DNA from: Deuterostichococcus epilithicus | Taxonomy: Eukaryota > Chlorophyta > Trebouxiophyceae > Prasiolales > Stichococcaceae | Direction: 5' to 3' | NCBI GenBank assembly: GCA_033439295.1 | Contig: JAVTLE010000021.1 | Location: 1,364,009-1,428,008 of the forward strand | DNA: 64,000 bases | Part shown: positions 1-10,900 of the stretch, in pieces | Layout of the letters: every line of letters begins with the position of its first letter | Position numbering within the stretch: the stretch's first letter is position 1 | The notes under the pieces: generated by a model | What the model was told of the DNA's origin: nothing | What the model saw: the letters and a program-made list of their open reading frames with translations, nothing else | Database searches by the model: none | Made by a program: the position numbers and the translations under genes

Positions 1-1661
1 TGGATGAGGCCGCACGCGAGCTTGCAAAGCACGCTAAGCTTGCAAAGGATGGCTGCACTGGGTGTGGCCTTGTCCAACTTCACCTTGTGCTCAGAGCTGG
101 CCAGATGCTTGTTCCATGCCGCTGCCCCAAGGGGCAGCATCTTGCTGCAGGTGTGGCAGACGCGGCCGGCGCCGCTCGCGGCTGCGCGCGCGCCGCCAGA
201 GGTGCGGCGGTTGTCTGGCGGCGGCTGCTGCTGCTGCGGCTGCCTGGAGGCACTGGCGAGCGATGGCGCCTGCTGCTGCACCGTCTACGGGGCGCGCTAG
301 AAGGAGGCTGCCCCCTGCACATCAGCCGCGGCGTGTGCAGCCCGCGGCGGCGGCGGCGGGCCAGCCAGCCACGCTAGCTGCATGGCGCATTAGAGACAAC
401 ATATCTATATGCCATCCTGTAATGTGTTCCTTGTACTCGTCAGGTACCGACTCCGGCGATGTGACTGCCGACGCGGATGCTGTTCCAAACCCCGGACATT
501 ATGTGCCACACCATGGCTGATCTGCTGTTGCCCATGCCGCCATCAGACACACCGAAGATGGATAACGCACCCTTGTCTTGTGCTTTGGCGTGCGCTTGTG
601 GTCGTTGTGATGCGAAAGCCCTGCAGAGCAAGCTCAAGCAGTGCAGAATATTGGGATGCAGGATATCCGGGCGTATGTGCACTGCAGTCCTCCCTATATA
701 AATGCTGCTGAGCAAACAGATGTTTTTTCGGGACAGACACAAGTATCCATAATACAGCCGCCAACGCAATCTTACGCCACTGTGAACTACACTTTGTTTC
801 AGCAGCTGATTGTAGTCAGGCCTGGGAGGATTATACCTGGGCAGTAGATGCCGCAGGGGCTGCAAGTCGCCCGCGGCTGCTGCTGCTTGCATGCGCCTTG
901 CTCTGCAGGGCCACCACAGGGCTTTGTCAGCGACATTCCATAATCTCCTGCTTCAATCGAATGCCCGCCCGCATGGCGCACCATGCCCTGCCGGGCCATG
1001 CGCAGAGGGGCTTGCAAAGGGTCAGTGCCCGATCTCAATGTGGCAATGAGGCTGCCTGTCACCATATTGCCAGAAAGACGCCAGTGGCCTGTCTCTTTGA
1101 GGTGGCACCTTGAAGTGGTGCCAGGCATCGTGCTGGTCGCCGCCCTGCCAATCGCAGATGCGACACTTTGTGACATTGCTGGCCGCCACGCCGTCAGATG
1201 GCGGCGCCTCCTGCGCCTGCTGCTGCACGGCTGCGGGCGCGGCGCTGGCAGCGAAGCCGCCAGATGTGACGGTGCCATGAGAGGCGGCGGCGGGCTGCGG
1301 CGCTGAGACCTGCGCTGCAGGAGAGGCGGCGCCGCCGCCGCCAACGCCGCCGCCGCCAATGCCGCCAAGCACGGAGCCGTTGGCGGCCGCCAGCGCATCT
1401 TCCCACGACTCCTCCCATGGCAAACAGCGCCGCCGCAGGGCCAGCCGCCTGCTGCTGCTGCCGTTGCAGGCTGCTGCTGCTGCTGCTCGGTCCCGCTGGG
1501 TGAGGGCTGCCACTGCTGGCGCCGCCAAAGCCATCGGCGCCTGACGCCGGCATATCATTCCAGGGGTCCTCCCATGGCACGAACGATGGCACTGGTGGAC
1601 TGCGCTGCTGCTGCTGCTGCTGCTGCTGGCTCTGCACTGCCTGCTGCCGCATGCTGTGCAC
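1..1661 (-). CDS. Gln/Ala-rich protein with two CxxC...W..H finger-like modules (partial)
   Basis: I do not recognise this protein. Reading leftward, an exon with a Met at 1661 encodes a polyglutamine run and then the acidic-aromatic motif PWEDPWND (about 1590-1555). A second copy, PWEESWEDA, lies at about 1433-1400 in another frame, so an intron or a sequence error separates them. Next comes CRICDWQGGDQHDAWHHFK (about 1165-1109), followed by a plausible GT donor. Near the left edge (about 160-60) there is a second finger: CHTC, then AAWNKH, then SSEHK, which has the Cx2C...Hx5H spacing of U1/matrin-like C2H2 fingers. Ala/Ser/Gln-rich linkers fill the rest. The exons between 1100 and 300 are not resolved, and the gene runs past base 1. 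The same CxxC...AWHHFK module occurs in the next gene to the right, so the two are probably related. Nucleic-acid or protein binding is possible but only inferred. Confidence 0.4.
1603..1630 (-). repeat. CAG/CTG trinucleotide run encoding polyglutamine
   Basis: An uninterrupted CTG run on the plus strand reads as consecutive glutamine codons on the minus strand. Similar shorter runs occur at about 1449-1490, 3301-3322 and 4556-4575, always in the two Gln-rich genes at the left end. Such runs change length easily, so these are places where the assembly or the allele may differ. Confidence 0.7.
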
Positions 1662-2954
1662 GAACGCTCATCACCGATGCCAGCGCCAGCGCCTGAAGCA
1701 GCAGACAGGTGCAGTTGCAGTCGGCCCGGCGTCTGTGCCTGCAGCAGGGCAAGGCAATGTGGACCCGGGTTGAGGCAGGGTGAATACAGGCACTCATGCT
1801 GCGACCGTGCTGTGCGTGCCGAGGCAAGATACCGGCGTCAGGACAAGCTTTCCAGCAGCAGCACGCGAAATGATATGTCCGCATCGATTGTGAGGCGGGT
1901 GGCAAGCCGCTTGACGGCAGGACGGGACAGTTGCAGCGTCAGGTGTCTGCGTATTATTGTTGTCCAGGCGGTCAGCGTTCCATCGAAATGACAGCCTGAC
2001 AGGACGATTGAGCTCACCAGATAGCTACGACGAAGACGCCTGCGAAGTTGCGCAACGAGGGGGAGGGAGGGGGGGGTCTCGAGTGCAGCCGCATCGCAAT
2101 CGCTGCCTAAAAGTTGCCGTCCTAGGCTGCTCACTAATGACTAAATGCCGTGCTTGGTTCCCCGCCAAATTTACCACCGCCCCAGCCCAGAAAACACAAC
2201 CTACTTGGAGTGGCAACAAATCATGCAAATTGCCACGCCACAGTAGCCTGCAATCATCGGAACAACTTCTAGCAGGCTGAAATTCGTATCGTGTCCATGA
2301 CCTGGCTGTCATGGACCACAGCCGATGTTGTCATGCAAATGCGCCGGCGGCCGCATGATCTGCTGCCTGCATGACCATGCACACGATCGTCCCGCGGCTT
2401 TGCGTATGGAAAGGTAGGAACGATCAGTTCTGGCTCTTCAGCTAGCAAGGTGGCTGTACATTAAGGCTTTCAGATACCTATTAACGTGCTCAGCCGTGTA
2501 GAATCCCATCGCAACAGTTGGAACGACAAAACCCGCCGTTTGTTGTCCTCTATATCTCATACTGGTCATGCAAAAACTCAAGCATCCTTCCTTCTTGAGT
2601 TCGTGTCCTTGTCGACTCAGCTAGCCGCCGCCCACTGTTCGAGCACTGCTGGGTGAATGTTCGACACGTCGTCAGCTCTTACATTAAGCAAGCTTGCTGG
2701 CGGCCATCGATGGTGGCAGATGGCCATCGGCAGCCAACAGCCGTTTGAGCGGTGTTTCCCTTTTCAAGACCATCGCCGACCAGGAGAGCTTTCATCTGCT
2801 GCTGCCGCTGGCAAAGATGGAGTGAGACTGCCTGCACCAAAGGAAAGCTGACATGTGTGTCAAGACTATCGATTTTGGTTTGGATTGACAACTTGTTTGC
2901 ACTGCATATGCACAGTGCAAACAGACATACAGACCGGCGACTGACTACATTCTC
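1662..2954. other. Region between the two Gln-rich genes, no gene supported
   Basis: Reading frames here are short, lack any family signature and show no exon-like phase continuity. The stretch probably holds the 5' end and promoter of the left gene and the 3' untranslated region of the right one. An A/T-richer part lies at about 2440-2640. I saw no RNA gene or repeat. Confidence 0.4.
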
Positions 2955-5108
2955 TCAGGACCTGCATGAACTTCTTTGCACAGCAATCGTGCCTTGCAGT
3001 GCCAGTGGCAGGTGACGCGGCGAGCAGAGGGTGGCTGTGCCGTGCAGTCCGGTAGCATCTTCCTGATGCAGCAGGCTGCCGCTGATCAGGCTGTAGTCCG
3101 CAGCTCCGCCGCCATAGGCTGCAGGCGGATGGGGCTGCACTCTGGTCTGCAGGAGACAGATGGGCTGAGGCTGCTGCTGCGCCTGCTGTTGGGGCCGCAG
3201 CATGCGCTGCTGCTGGTCAGACAATAGGCCCAGCTGCGTCTGGCACCTGGCTGGCAGCGTCAGCAGATGCGGCTGGCGAGGTTGAGTTTTGGACAGTGCT
3301 GCCTGCTGCTGCTGCTGCTGCATTTCCGGCACTGAGACCTCTGTGTGCAACTGCTGCCGCAATCCGTTCTGCTGCAGGTGTGACAGAAATGCGTGCTGCG
3401 CCGCTGCTGCCTGCGACAAGCGTGTAGCAGTCGACGCGCCACGAGCCGGCAGGGGGTGCGGTGCCGCAGAGCAGCTGCCGCTGGGCGGCTTCCATGTAGT
3501 CTGTGTGGCTCCTGCTGGCGCTGCTGTCGACGAGGAGCCGCTCCAGCAGTGCATCTGCGTCCCGCCTCGTGTCAACAGGGTCTGCTCTGCCGGCACACTC
3601 CAGAGCACCGACTGGACGTCCTGTGGTGTTGGGCAGAGCTCAGGCAGCCGACCGGCTGGCTGCTCAGTCCAGCTGTCCGTTGCAAAACCGCGTGCCGCAG
3701 CTGCTGCAAAGTGCGGCTCGCTCCACGATGAGCGCAGGCTGTGCTCCGCCGCACCAGGCGGTCTGGCGACCTCGAAAGAGCGGCTGGGCGGAATTGCGGC
3801 GGGCAGCGCCGCAGCGTGCAGGGCCAGGCTGCTCGGCAGCGCTGCTTGCTGTGCAGCGAGCTCGCAGCGGCGAGCCAGCGCAGCAGCGTGTGATGCCTCT
3901 GCAGCCATGGCCGGCTGGAGCGCTGGCGCCTGCGCTTGGTCGGACAGTTGCTGCGGTCGGGCCAGCCGCTGGCGCTGCCTGTGCATGCTGGCGCCGCCGC
4001 TATGCGCAGGGCTTGCAGGCGGCTGCAGCCGCGCGGGGATATGGGGCGGCGTGCCGCGTGCCGGTGGCGGCGACCGCTTCAGCCAGGCCAGGCGGGCGGC
4101 GTGTGTGTCCGTCTGGTGGTGCGGCACCGCCTCCATGCTGGAGGCTACGACGCCGCAGGGCGAGCAGACGATCTCGCCAAGCCGCCTGGCCTCGCTCAGG
4201 CACGCCAGCACGTGGTTCTTGCCCTGTGGTTCGGAACTCGCACATTTGAGCGCAAAGCTGTGAATCGTGCAGACAAATGACTCATAGCGCCACTTCGATG
4301 CAGTTCGTCGGCAACATGCGACTCAGTCACGTACAACACGGGGAGAACTCTCGTGGCGTAGGTCTGCTAGCAGTAATGCCTTCTGCACCGATGCTACTCT
4401 CCACCCAAGAATCTTGGGGTAGAATGTCACCTTGAAGTGGTGCCAGGCGACCTCCTCTGTCATGGCATCCTTGCCGCACATGTGACACGCCCACCCAGCC
4501 GCGTCTGAGCCGGCTGGTGAGCACGCATCAGGCTGCTCGCTTGGGAACGTGAAGCTGCTGCTGCTGCTGCTGTTGTTGCCGGCGTATGCACGCTGTGCGG
4601 GAGCAGCTGCAACGGGGTGGTCCTCCTCCTCGAGGTGCGCTGCTGGTCGCAGGTAGCCCAGGGCAGCAGCTGCATCAACACGACTGGCCAGGTCGGCAGC
4701 CGGGCCATGCCAAGGAGCGGCACTAGCACGCAGCAACAGAGGCGGCGGTGGCCACTGCTGCTGCTGATGCTGCTGCCGTGCTGCTGCGTCCCCTCCGGCT
4801 CGTCCTGCTGCAGAGCTGGGCACCATGCCGCTGGGCGCCGCAGAGCTGTTTGCCGTGCCCGACCCGGCCCTCCCGCCTGTGCAGGCTCCGGCAACTGATG
4901 GCGCTGTCTCTGTTGTGGCTGCACCACTTCCCACTTCTGGAGCCGCCGGAACCTCTGCCGCCTCCGCGCCATTGCCGGGCATGCTGCTCAGGATGGCAGG
5001 CGTGCCACTGGATGGCAGCAGGCAGGTTGTCTCAAGGGCTGTGCTGGACGGCGCCGGAGGCGTGCCGGCGCGTCGGGCGGCACACGCCGCTGGCTCTGGC
5101 AGCTCCAT
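2955..5108 (-). CDS. Gln/Ala/Ser-rich protein with CxxC...AWHHFK module
   Basis: Two long minus-strand exons are seen. The first (5108 down to about 4400) has a disordered Ala/Ser/Thr/Gln-rich N-terminus, then CHMCGKDAMTEEVAWHHFK near 4480-4425. A donor about 30 bases further (CTTGG|GTGG) joins in phase to an acceptor near 4251 (ATTCACAG). The second exon opens with CASSEPQGKNH and EIVCSPCGVV, adding more Cys and His that could complete a metal site, and continues for about 420 residues rich in Gln, Ala, Pro and Ser, with a polyglutamine run near 3310. It ends at a stop at 2955. Upstream of 5108 the frame stays open for roughly 80 bases before a stop, so an earlier exon is possible and the start is provisional. 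No enzyme or known DNA-binding fold is visible. The module and composition suggest a scaffold or regulatory protein; this is inference. The left neighbour carries the same module. Confidence 0.5.
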
Positions 5109-6115
5109 GCCGCTGTGCTGGGAGCACTGCTGCTCTTGGTGCCTAGCTGCTCGGCCGAGGCTTGCTCTGCATCAGTGTTACCAGCACCCTCCCGCCCTGC
5201 ACAGAGATGCAGGCATCGTGGTGCACGATATAATGCCGCCCGCCCATCCCTGCTGTGTGCAGTCAAATCGCAGCTCGACTCACTGGCACGACAGCGCATC
5301 GCAGGGTCGCATGCGTGCCTGTCTGGTGAGTAGGGTGAGCGTCAGCTCAGGATCGTCGTCTTCATTCATATCTCCGTTCAGACGCTGCCTGCTGGCCGAC
5401 AGTGGCGGCGGCATTGGCCTCGGTGTCACGATCTCGGGCATCCGCTGAAGTCATCTGGCAATGTCCCTTCGAAGGACGCCGGGACTCGGTGACAGAATGG
5501 CAGCGGGCTGAAGAACCACGCATTGCCTGCACGACAGATATTAGTGCAGGCGGTCGATCGACGGTGTCTAGCAGGGAGCTCTTTCCCGGATGAATGCAGG
5601 GAGTCTTCAGGGATCATCCATTGCAGGTTTGCAGCACCACGCATGATCGGCAAGCAGCCGTATTTTCACCGCCGTCGATTTTATCAACGTGCGGCCGGTC
5701 TGCGGACCCAGGAGGCAGCTGATTCCTTTCACTGCTGATGAATCCGATGATAGGGAAGGATATTCACGTGTCGTAAATCATGCTTGCTCGACAGACAACG
5801 CTTAGCCGACTTTGGGGCATGAGTGAGGCTTCACACTGCGGCTGCGCCGTGAGTCATTGGAACGGTGGTCAATGCGTGAGGGAAATTGGAACATGGACAT
5901 TTGACCAATGCACACACAAAGGGGTTCACAGCGGAGAAAACACTTTAGGATCACATGCCTCGTTCGCCTCACGGCACACTACAGTCTCACAATCAAATGA
6001 TGAGCAAGGAGCGCCGTCATTCAAAACTTATGCTACAAGGCGCCAATCCGTTTGTCGCCTGCCAGGCCTCAACCCAACCTTGGCACATCGGACAGCCTGC
6101 CGCAGGATGATATAA
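5109..6115. other. Intergenic region left of the CHZ chaperone gene
   Basis: About 1 kb without a supportable gene. It should contain the promoter and possible leader exons of the minus-strand Gln-rich gene and the 3' untranslated region of the minus-strand chaperone gene. Frames here are short and unlike any family I know. Confidence 0.4.
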
Positions 6116-7510
6116 TCACCACTCGTCGTCCGAGTCGTCGGCAGCTGTCTGCTTGGAGTACTTTGGTGCTGCAGACGCACGTCCTCTTCGGCTGCGCCGC
6201 CCACCTGCTCACGGGACAGATGCTGCCTCAAAACAGTCATTGCAGCACTTGACATCAGTGTGCTGGCGGCTTGGGCTTGAAACAGCCTGTGTGGCGAGTT
6301 GAGACGGCAAGTGCTGGACCCACCTTCGATGATGTTTGATTTGTCGACCTCGTCGCCCGACAGGCCCTTGACGATCTCCACATCCGAGCCACCCTGCTCA
6401 GCCAATTTTCAGCGTGAGCGCATGCTCATGAGCCTGCCGCATAATGTCGATGGGCAAGGATCGTCCATGGCGATGCAGTGCTGATGACGACGATGATACG
6501 CAAATGAATTTGAGTACCTCTTCATCGTCTCCACCCTTCAAGGGGCCAGCCTTGGATGATGACACCTGCAACGCAGGAACACATATCGACTTGTGATCGC
6601 CAGCGTTCAGCTGCCGCCCTGGGCACCCTTGCACCAGCAGCTCAACACAGATTGATGCAGCTGTTGAAGAAGAAGCAACAAGACACTCGACATCTCACCT
6701 TCTGCTTCTTCTTCGGCGGCTCCTTCAGCTTTGTGGCGCTGCCGCTCGCCTTGCCGGAGCTGGGCTTTGGCTTCGCCTCCTGTACCAAGCAACGACCATC
6801 TGTCAAGCGTGCCGTCTGGAGCTGAAACTTTGTATTGCTGTGCAGCGTCAAACTCCTCGCACACGGATGATCGCACATCTCACAGGAAGCCTTTGATGGC
6901 GGTAGCTTGAGGCTGGCAGGCCGAGATTTTGAGTTCAGATTCCATTCCGGCTCACCTCCTCTTCCTCCTCTTCCTCCTCGTCATCTTCCTCTCCCTCCTC
7001 ATCGTCGTCTTCACCATCGTCTTCCACCTCCGAATCCTCATCGTCAGCCTCCTGCACAGCCAAGCAGTGTGTTGAAGATTGCATTGTCACAGTATGCGGC
7101 GCAGCCATACCGCTCGGCCCTGATGCGAAAACATGTCATCATTCAAATGTATCCCGTCACAACAATCCCCCCCCCTTTCCCTCCTCCCTGGCTCAACACA
7201 GCAGCAGTGGCATCGCGGTAGAGATGAAACTTCTCGTCCCAAATTATCACAGGAGTGAGCTGTGCCAACACCTCGTCATCATCTGGTGCAGCCTCAGCCG
7301 TGGCGCTCTTGCTCTTGAGTCGTTTGAGCTGTGCCGCCTCAGACTCTGTGAGTGTGCCGGCGGCAGACTTCTGTTGCAGCTCTGCCTCTGCGCCGGAGGA
7401 GGGAGACGCGCCGTCAGAACATCAACGCCTGTTCGGAGCAGACATGACGGCAGTGTGCATATGACACCAGACGCACCCGACAGCTGCTCATCGCCGTTGG
7501 CTGGCGCCAT
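6116..7510 (-). CDS. CHZ-motif histone chaperone (Chz1/HIRIP3-like)
   Basis: Seven exons join in phase to a 177-residue protein: 7510-7477, 7387-7272, 7051-6956, 6779-6699, 6565-6518, 6393-6324 and 6204-6116. Residues about 46-82 are almost wholly Asp/Glu. A Lys/Pro-rich nuclear-signal-like segment (PPKKKQK) closes exon 4. Residues about 141-157 read DKSNIIEGGRRSRRGR, the CHZ motif that in yeast Chz1 and animal HIRIP3 binds H2A.Z-H2B dimers. The protein ends in DDSDDEW. Chaperones of this family are small, acidic and nuclear and help load or store H2A-H2B, especially H2A.Z. The start follows from the only Met that opens exon 1 (MAPANGDEQLS) and from exact phase agreement over six introns. The gene is head-to-head with the TSET subunit gene, 403 bp start to start. 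The family call rests on one short motif plus composition. Confidence 0.8.
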
Positions 7511-7913
7511 AATGGTCTGGCAATACGTCACGAACCACGCTGGCGGTCCAATCACGTGGTAGAGAGCTCGCGTTTCGTGGCGACACTTGCTGAGCGTGTT
7601 GCAGACTGCCTCGAGACTTGTTTGCGAGTAGTTGTAATGAATTTGGGCTGCAAAGTGCGCCACCCACATGACACACTCACTTATCTGGCGAAATAGCCCA
7701 GATTAGCGCGAGCCTACTCCTAGGTGAGGCTGGGCAGCTTGTTGAGCACCAGTTGCGCAATTGCGTACTTCAGGCGTTCTTCCTTATTGCCAGCAGTACT
7801 CTGTGTTGCGTTGCATTGAGTGCAACACGCTCTCTGAGCACTTTAGTCACACGATGCAAAGGCAATAGTCTGGGGTCGAATCCTTTCTTCCATTTACAAC
7901 AGACGGTGCCAGC
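7511..7913. promoter_or_regulatory. Shared upstream region of CHZ chaperone and TWD40-2 genes
   Basis: A 403-bp gap lies between two diverging start codons. It must hold both 5' untranslated regions and probably a bidirectional promoter. I see no clear TATA box. Confidence 0.35.
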
Positions 7914-10900
7914 ATGCCTCCGAAACGGCCAGGCAAGCGCAGGGCACGCACGCAGCAAGAGGTCGAGCGAGTACCAACTCCCGACCTCCAGATCAAGCTG
8001 CTCCGCAACATCGACTTCTCGGCACTGTTCACGGTGCAGAGACTCTGCTCGCAGTGCTCGCTTATGCGTTCCAAGTTGAATTGAGCCTGGCTGGCGACAG
8101 CGGACCTGATCTGCCTCCGAGCATTTCGCTGCCAACCTTCCGCGCAGGCGGACCACGCTCATTCGAAGGCGGGCTTCTATGCGCACGCAGCTGCGCTGCA
8201 CCCGCAGCACACGACTATCGCCATCGTAAGTGACATGCTTGATGCCTCGGGGCCGCGCCTTGAAACTCCCATGACAGCGCTGTCTTGATCCATCCGTTGG
8301 CGTTCAATTAACCTGCACATCTGCAGGGGACGCCTGGTGGCCTGGGCGAATTTGACCTGTCGTCCGGCTGCTGCCTGACCACCGCAGAGCTGCGCAGCAC
8401 GCCGTGCAGCCTGGCATACAGCATGGACGGGCGCTTGCTGATTGCGCTGCTGCAGGTGTGCGGCTTGCGGCTGACGCAAAATCATACAGCGTCTGCATTC
8501 CGAACATTGTTGGGTGCTGATGGCGGAACAGTAGTGCTGCAGAATGTCTGACTGAAGCATTCAGACAGAGGCAGACATCCTGGATGCGATGGTTGCCGCA
8601 ACACTGCAGAATGACCGCCTCCGCTTGCTGGTCGCGTCATCATTTCAGTAAGAACCAGCATTCCGATGACCAATCTTGCTGCAGGACCGGTCGCTGGTGG
8701 CGTTTGCCGGGCAGCTGTCGCAGCGGCAGGTGCTGCTGGGCGGCGCCGTGCGGCATGAGAAGAAGCAGCAGGAATACCACCTCGCCGTCTCTGCGGTGAG
8801 CATCACGCATCCTTGTGATGAGCGCAGAGATTCGTATGTGGCGCTGCACGTTGCGCCTCGAACCTCCGACCTCAGCTCCACCCTGGACGGCGTGAGCGGC
8901 TGCGGCTGTCGCCGTGACAAAGCTGCTCGGCGATCTGCCCGCAGGGTTCGCGGCCGCTGATCTTCCTGTGCAAGCACCGCGCGGTCGCCGTGCGCATCGC
9001 GTACATCCCGGATGGCGGCAGGCAGACGGAGCTGAAGCAGGGCCTGCAGCTGCGCGCGGACCGCAAGGCGCCCATCGTCGGCCTGGCCGCCCACCCCTCT
9101 AGTGAGGGTTTCGTGAACTTTGAGTTGTTCATCTCAGGCTTTCCGTGCAACTTGCTTTGGGCAGCATGTGGCGGCGACCTGCATGACTTTTGCCTGTGGC
9201 ATGGCGGCCGGCCTGCAGGGTCGGCGGCTGCGGCAGGTCCTGCAGCACGCAGGGAGTGCAGGCGATTGTGCTGCAGGCGCTGAAGGGCCTGTCCTGCTGC
9301 TGGCGCAGGGGCGCAGCTGCTGGTGGCCTTTGCCGACGGCACGCTGTCGGGCTGCACGGTCGCCGGCCGGACTCTCACCTCCGTCTGGAACGTCCCTCTG
9401 AGTGCGCCTTGTCATCCTGAAAGGCATCAATGTGGCACTGCGCAAGTTGCGCCACTCCGTGGTGCATCAGAGCAACCGGTTGGTCGTGCATCTCGCCTGA
9501 CTCGGAATCCCACCCTTTGGAGTCACCCTCAGAGTTCCAGGACTGAGCACCCGGGTTCCGCGTTGTGACGGACGCAGTCGAGCAGGACCCGCTGGAGGGC
9601 AGCAAGCCCGCGGGCATCAGCCGCGCGTTCGTGCGCGCGGAGCCGCACCCGCTGATCAAGGGCGCCTGCCTCGTCGTGGTCGGCACCGCCTCCGGCTTTG
9701 TGACGGCTTGGGAGCTGATAGACACCAGGTGACCGCCGATCGAAACGATCAGACTCGATACGAACCTCGTGAGGCTGTGACTCCCTACCGCCCTGCTGGC
9801 GTTGCATGCCGAGTTGCGCGGTGGTTGGTTGCGATACACAGCATGGCTCGGCGCCCTCCGCGCTAACGAAAAGACAGGTGCTGATGCTGCTCCCCCGATG
9901 GCTCGCAAAACAGGGCGACGCCCGCAAGCGCCGGCAGATACGCCGTCATGGAGGGGCACCTCATCATCGGGCTCGGCCTCATCCAGGTGGAGGACCGCTG
10001 GCAGCTCCGCAACCGCATCGGCTCAATCAGATGCACACCACCGTGACTTGCTTGCCTTGCAAAGCTGACCCTGGAGCCATTGTGACTCGATCACATGATC
10101 TTTTAGAGAAGTTGGAGACTTGGCAGATCAGTGATGCTGAACGCCGCAGGCGTCGGCGTGCGTCATGGTGTTTGCCAAAGACACCCGCGGCGTGATCAAA
10201 ACATACGCGCACCGTCTGGTTAATGGCCAGGCCGGCTCCAGCCTGGTGCCCCTCCTCGTGCAGCCCGAAAACCTGCAGGTACACCTGCATATTGCTTGCC
10301 CCTCAAACCAGGCGGCAGACACGGTCTGCAGCGCCTTGTGTGCATGCCCGTGCTCGCTGAGGCAGCGACTTGACGGCGATTCTGGGGGCTAGAAATGTTG
10401 GATCTCGCTCTTCGCTTTCGCGTTTGGACGTTCTGGCACGAAAAACGTATTCCTGCTGATCTGGGGCCGGACATGTTCGTTGCTTAAAGGTCTCTCCCCA
10501 AGATGCGAAATCAGCCATGCTGCGGGTGTGCGACAGGACACCTTCGGCGCGGAGTTCAAGGCGCTGCGGGCGGCGGACGCTGGCGAGGAGGGTGAGGCCG
10601 GGGCGGCGGCGGCGGCGGAGCAGCCGGAGCACCTGGACCGCAAGACAGAGCACGGCTTCTGGACCGCGACGCCCATATGGAGCGCCGACAGCGCCGCGAC
10701 AGGTGCGTGGGCGGCGCCTGCTGGGGACTGGGGAGAGGAGGGGGGTACGCTACCTGGGGGCTTGGCTGGCTGCACAGTACAGCTCATAAGCGGCAGGAGT
10801 GCGCTGACGCAGCGCCTGGGACATGAGCCTGCGCCATGGCTCCTGCCTCCCAGTGAGCGGAGCGTCAAGCCCGCTGCAAGCAGCACGGCGGAGGTAAGGA

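Noticed and set aside
690-705. TATATAAA on the plus strand, a possible TATA box
   Set aside because: It lies in an unresolved, probably intronic part of a minus-strand gene and no plus-strand gene follows.
3289-4263. Open plus-strand frame of 324 codons, rich in Cys and Ala
   Set aside because: It is the antisense shadow of the Gln/Ala-rich exon; CAG repeats read as poly-Cys or poly-Ala in other frames.
7868-7890. GGTCGAATCC, a B-box-like word upstream of TWD40-2
   Set aside because: The flanks do not pair into a T stem and no tRNA body precedes it.
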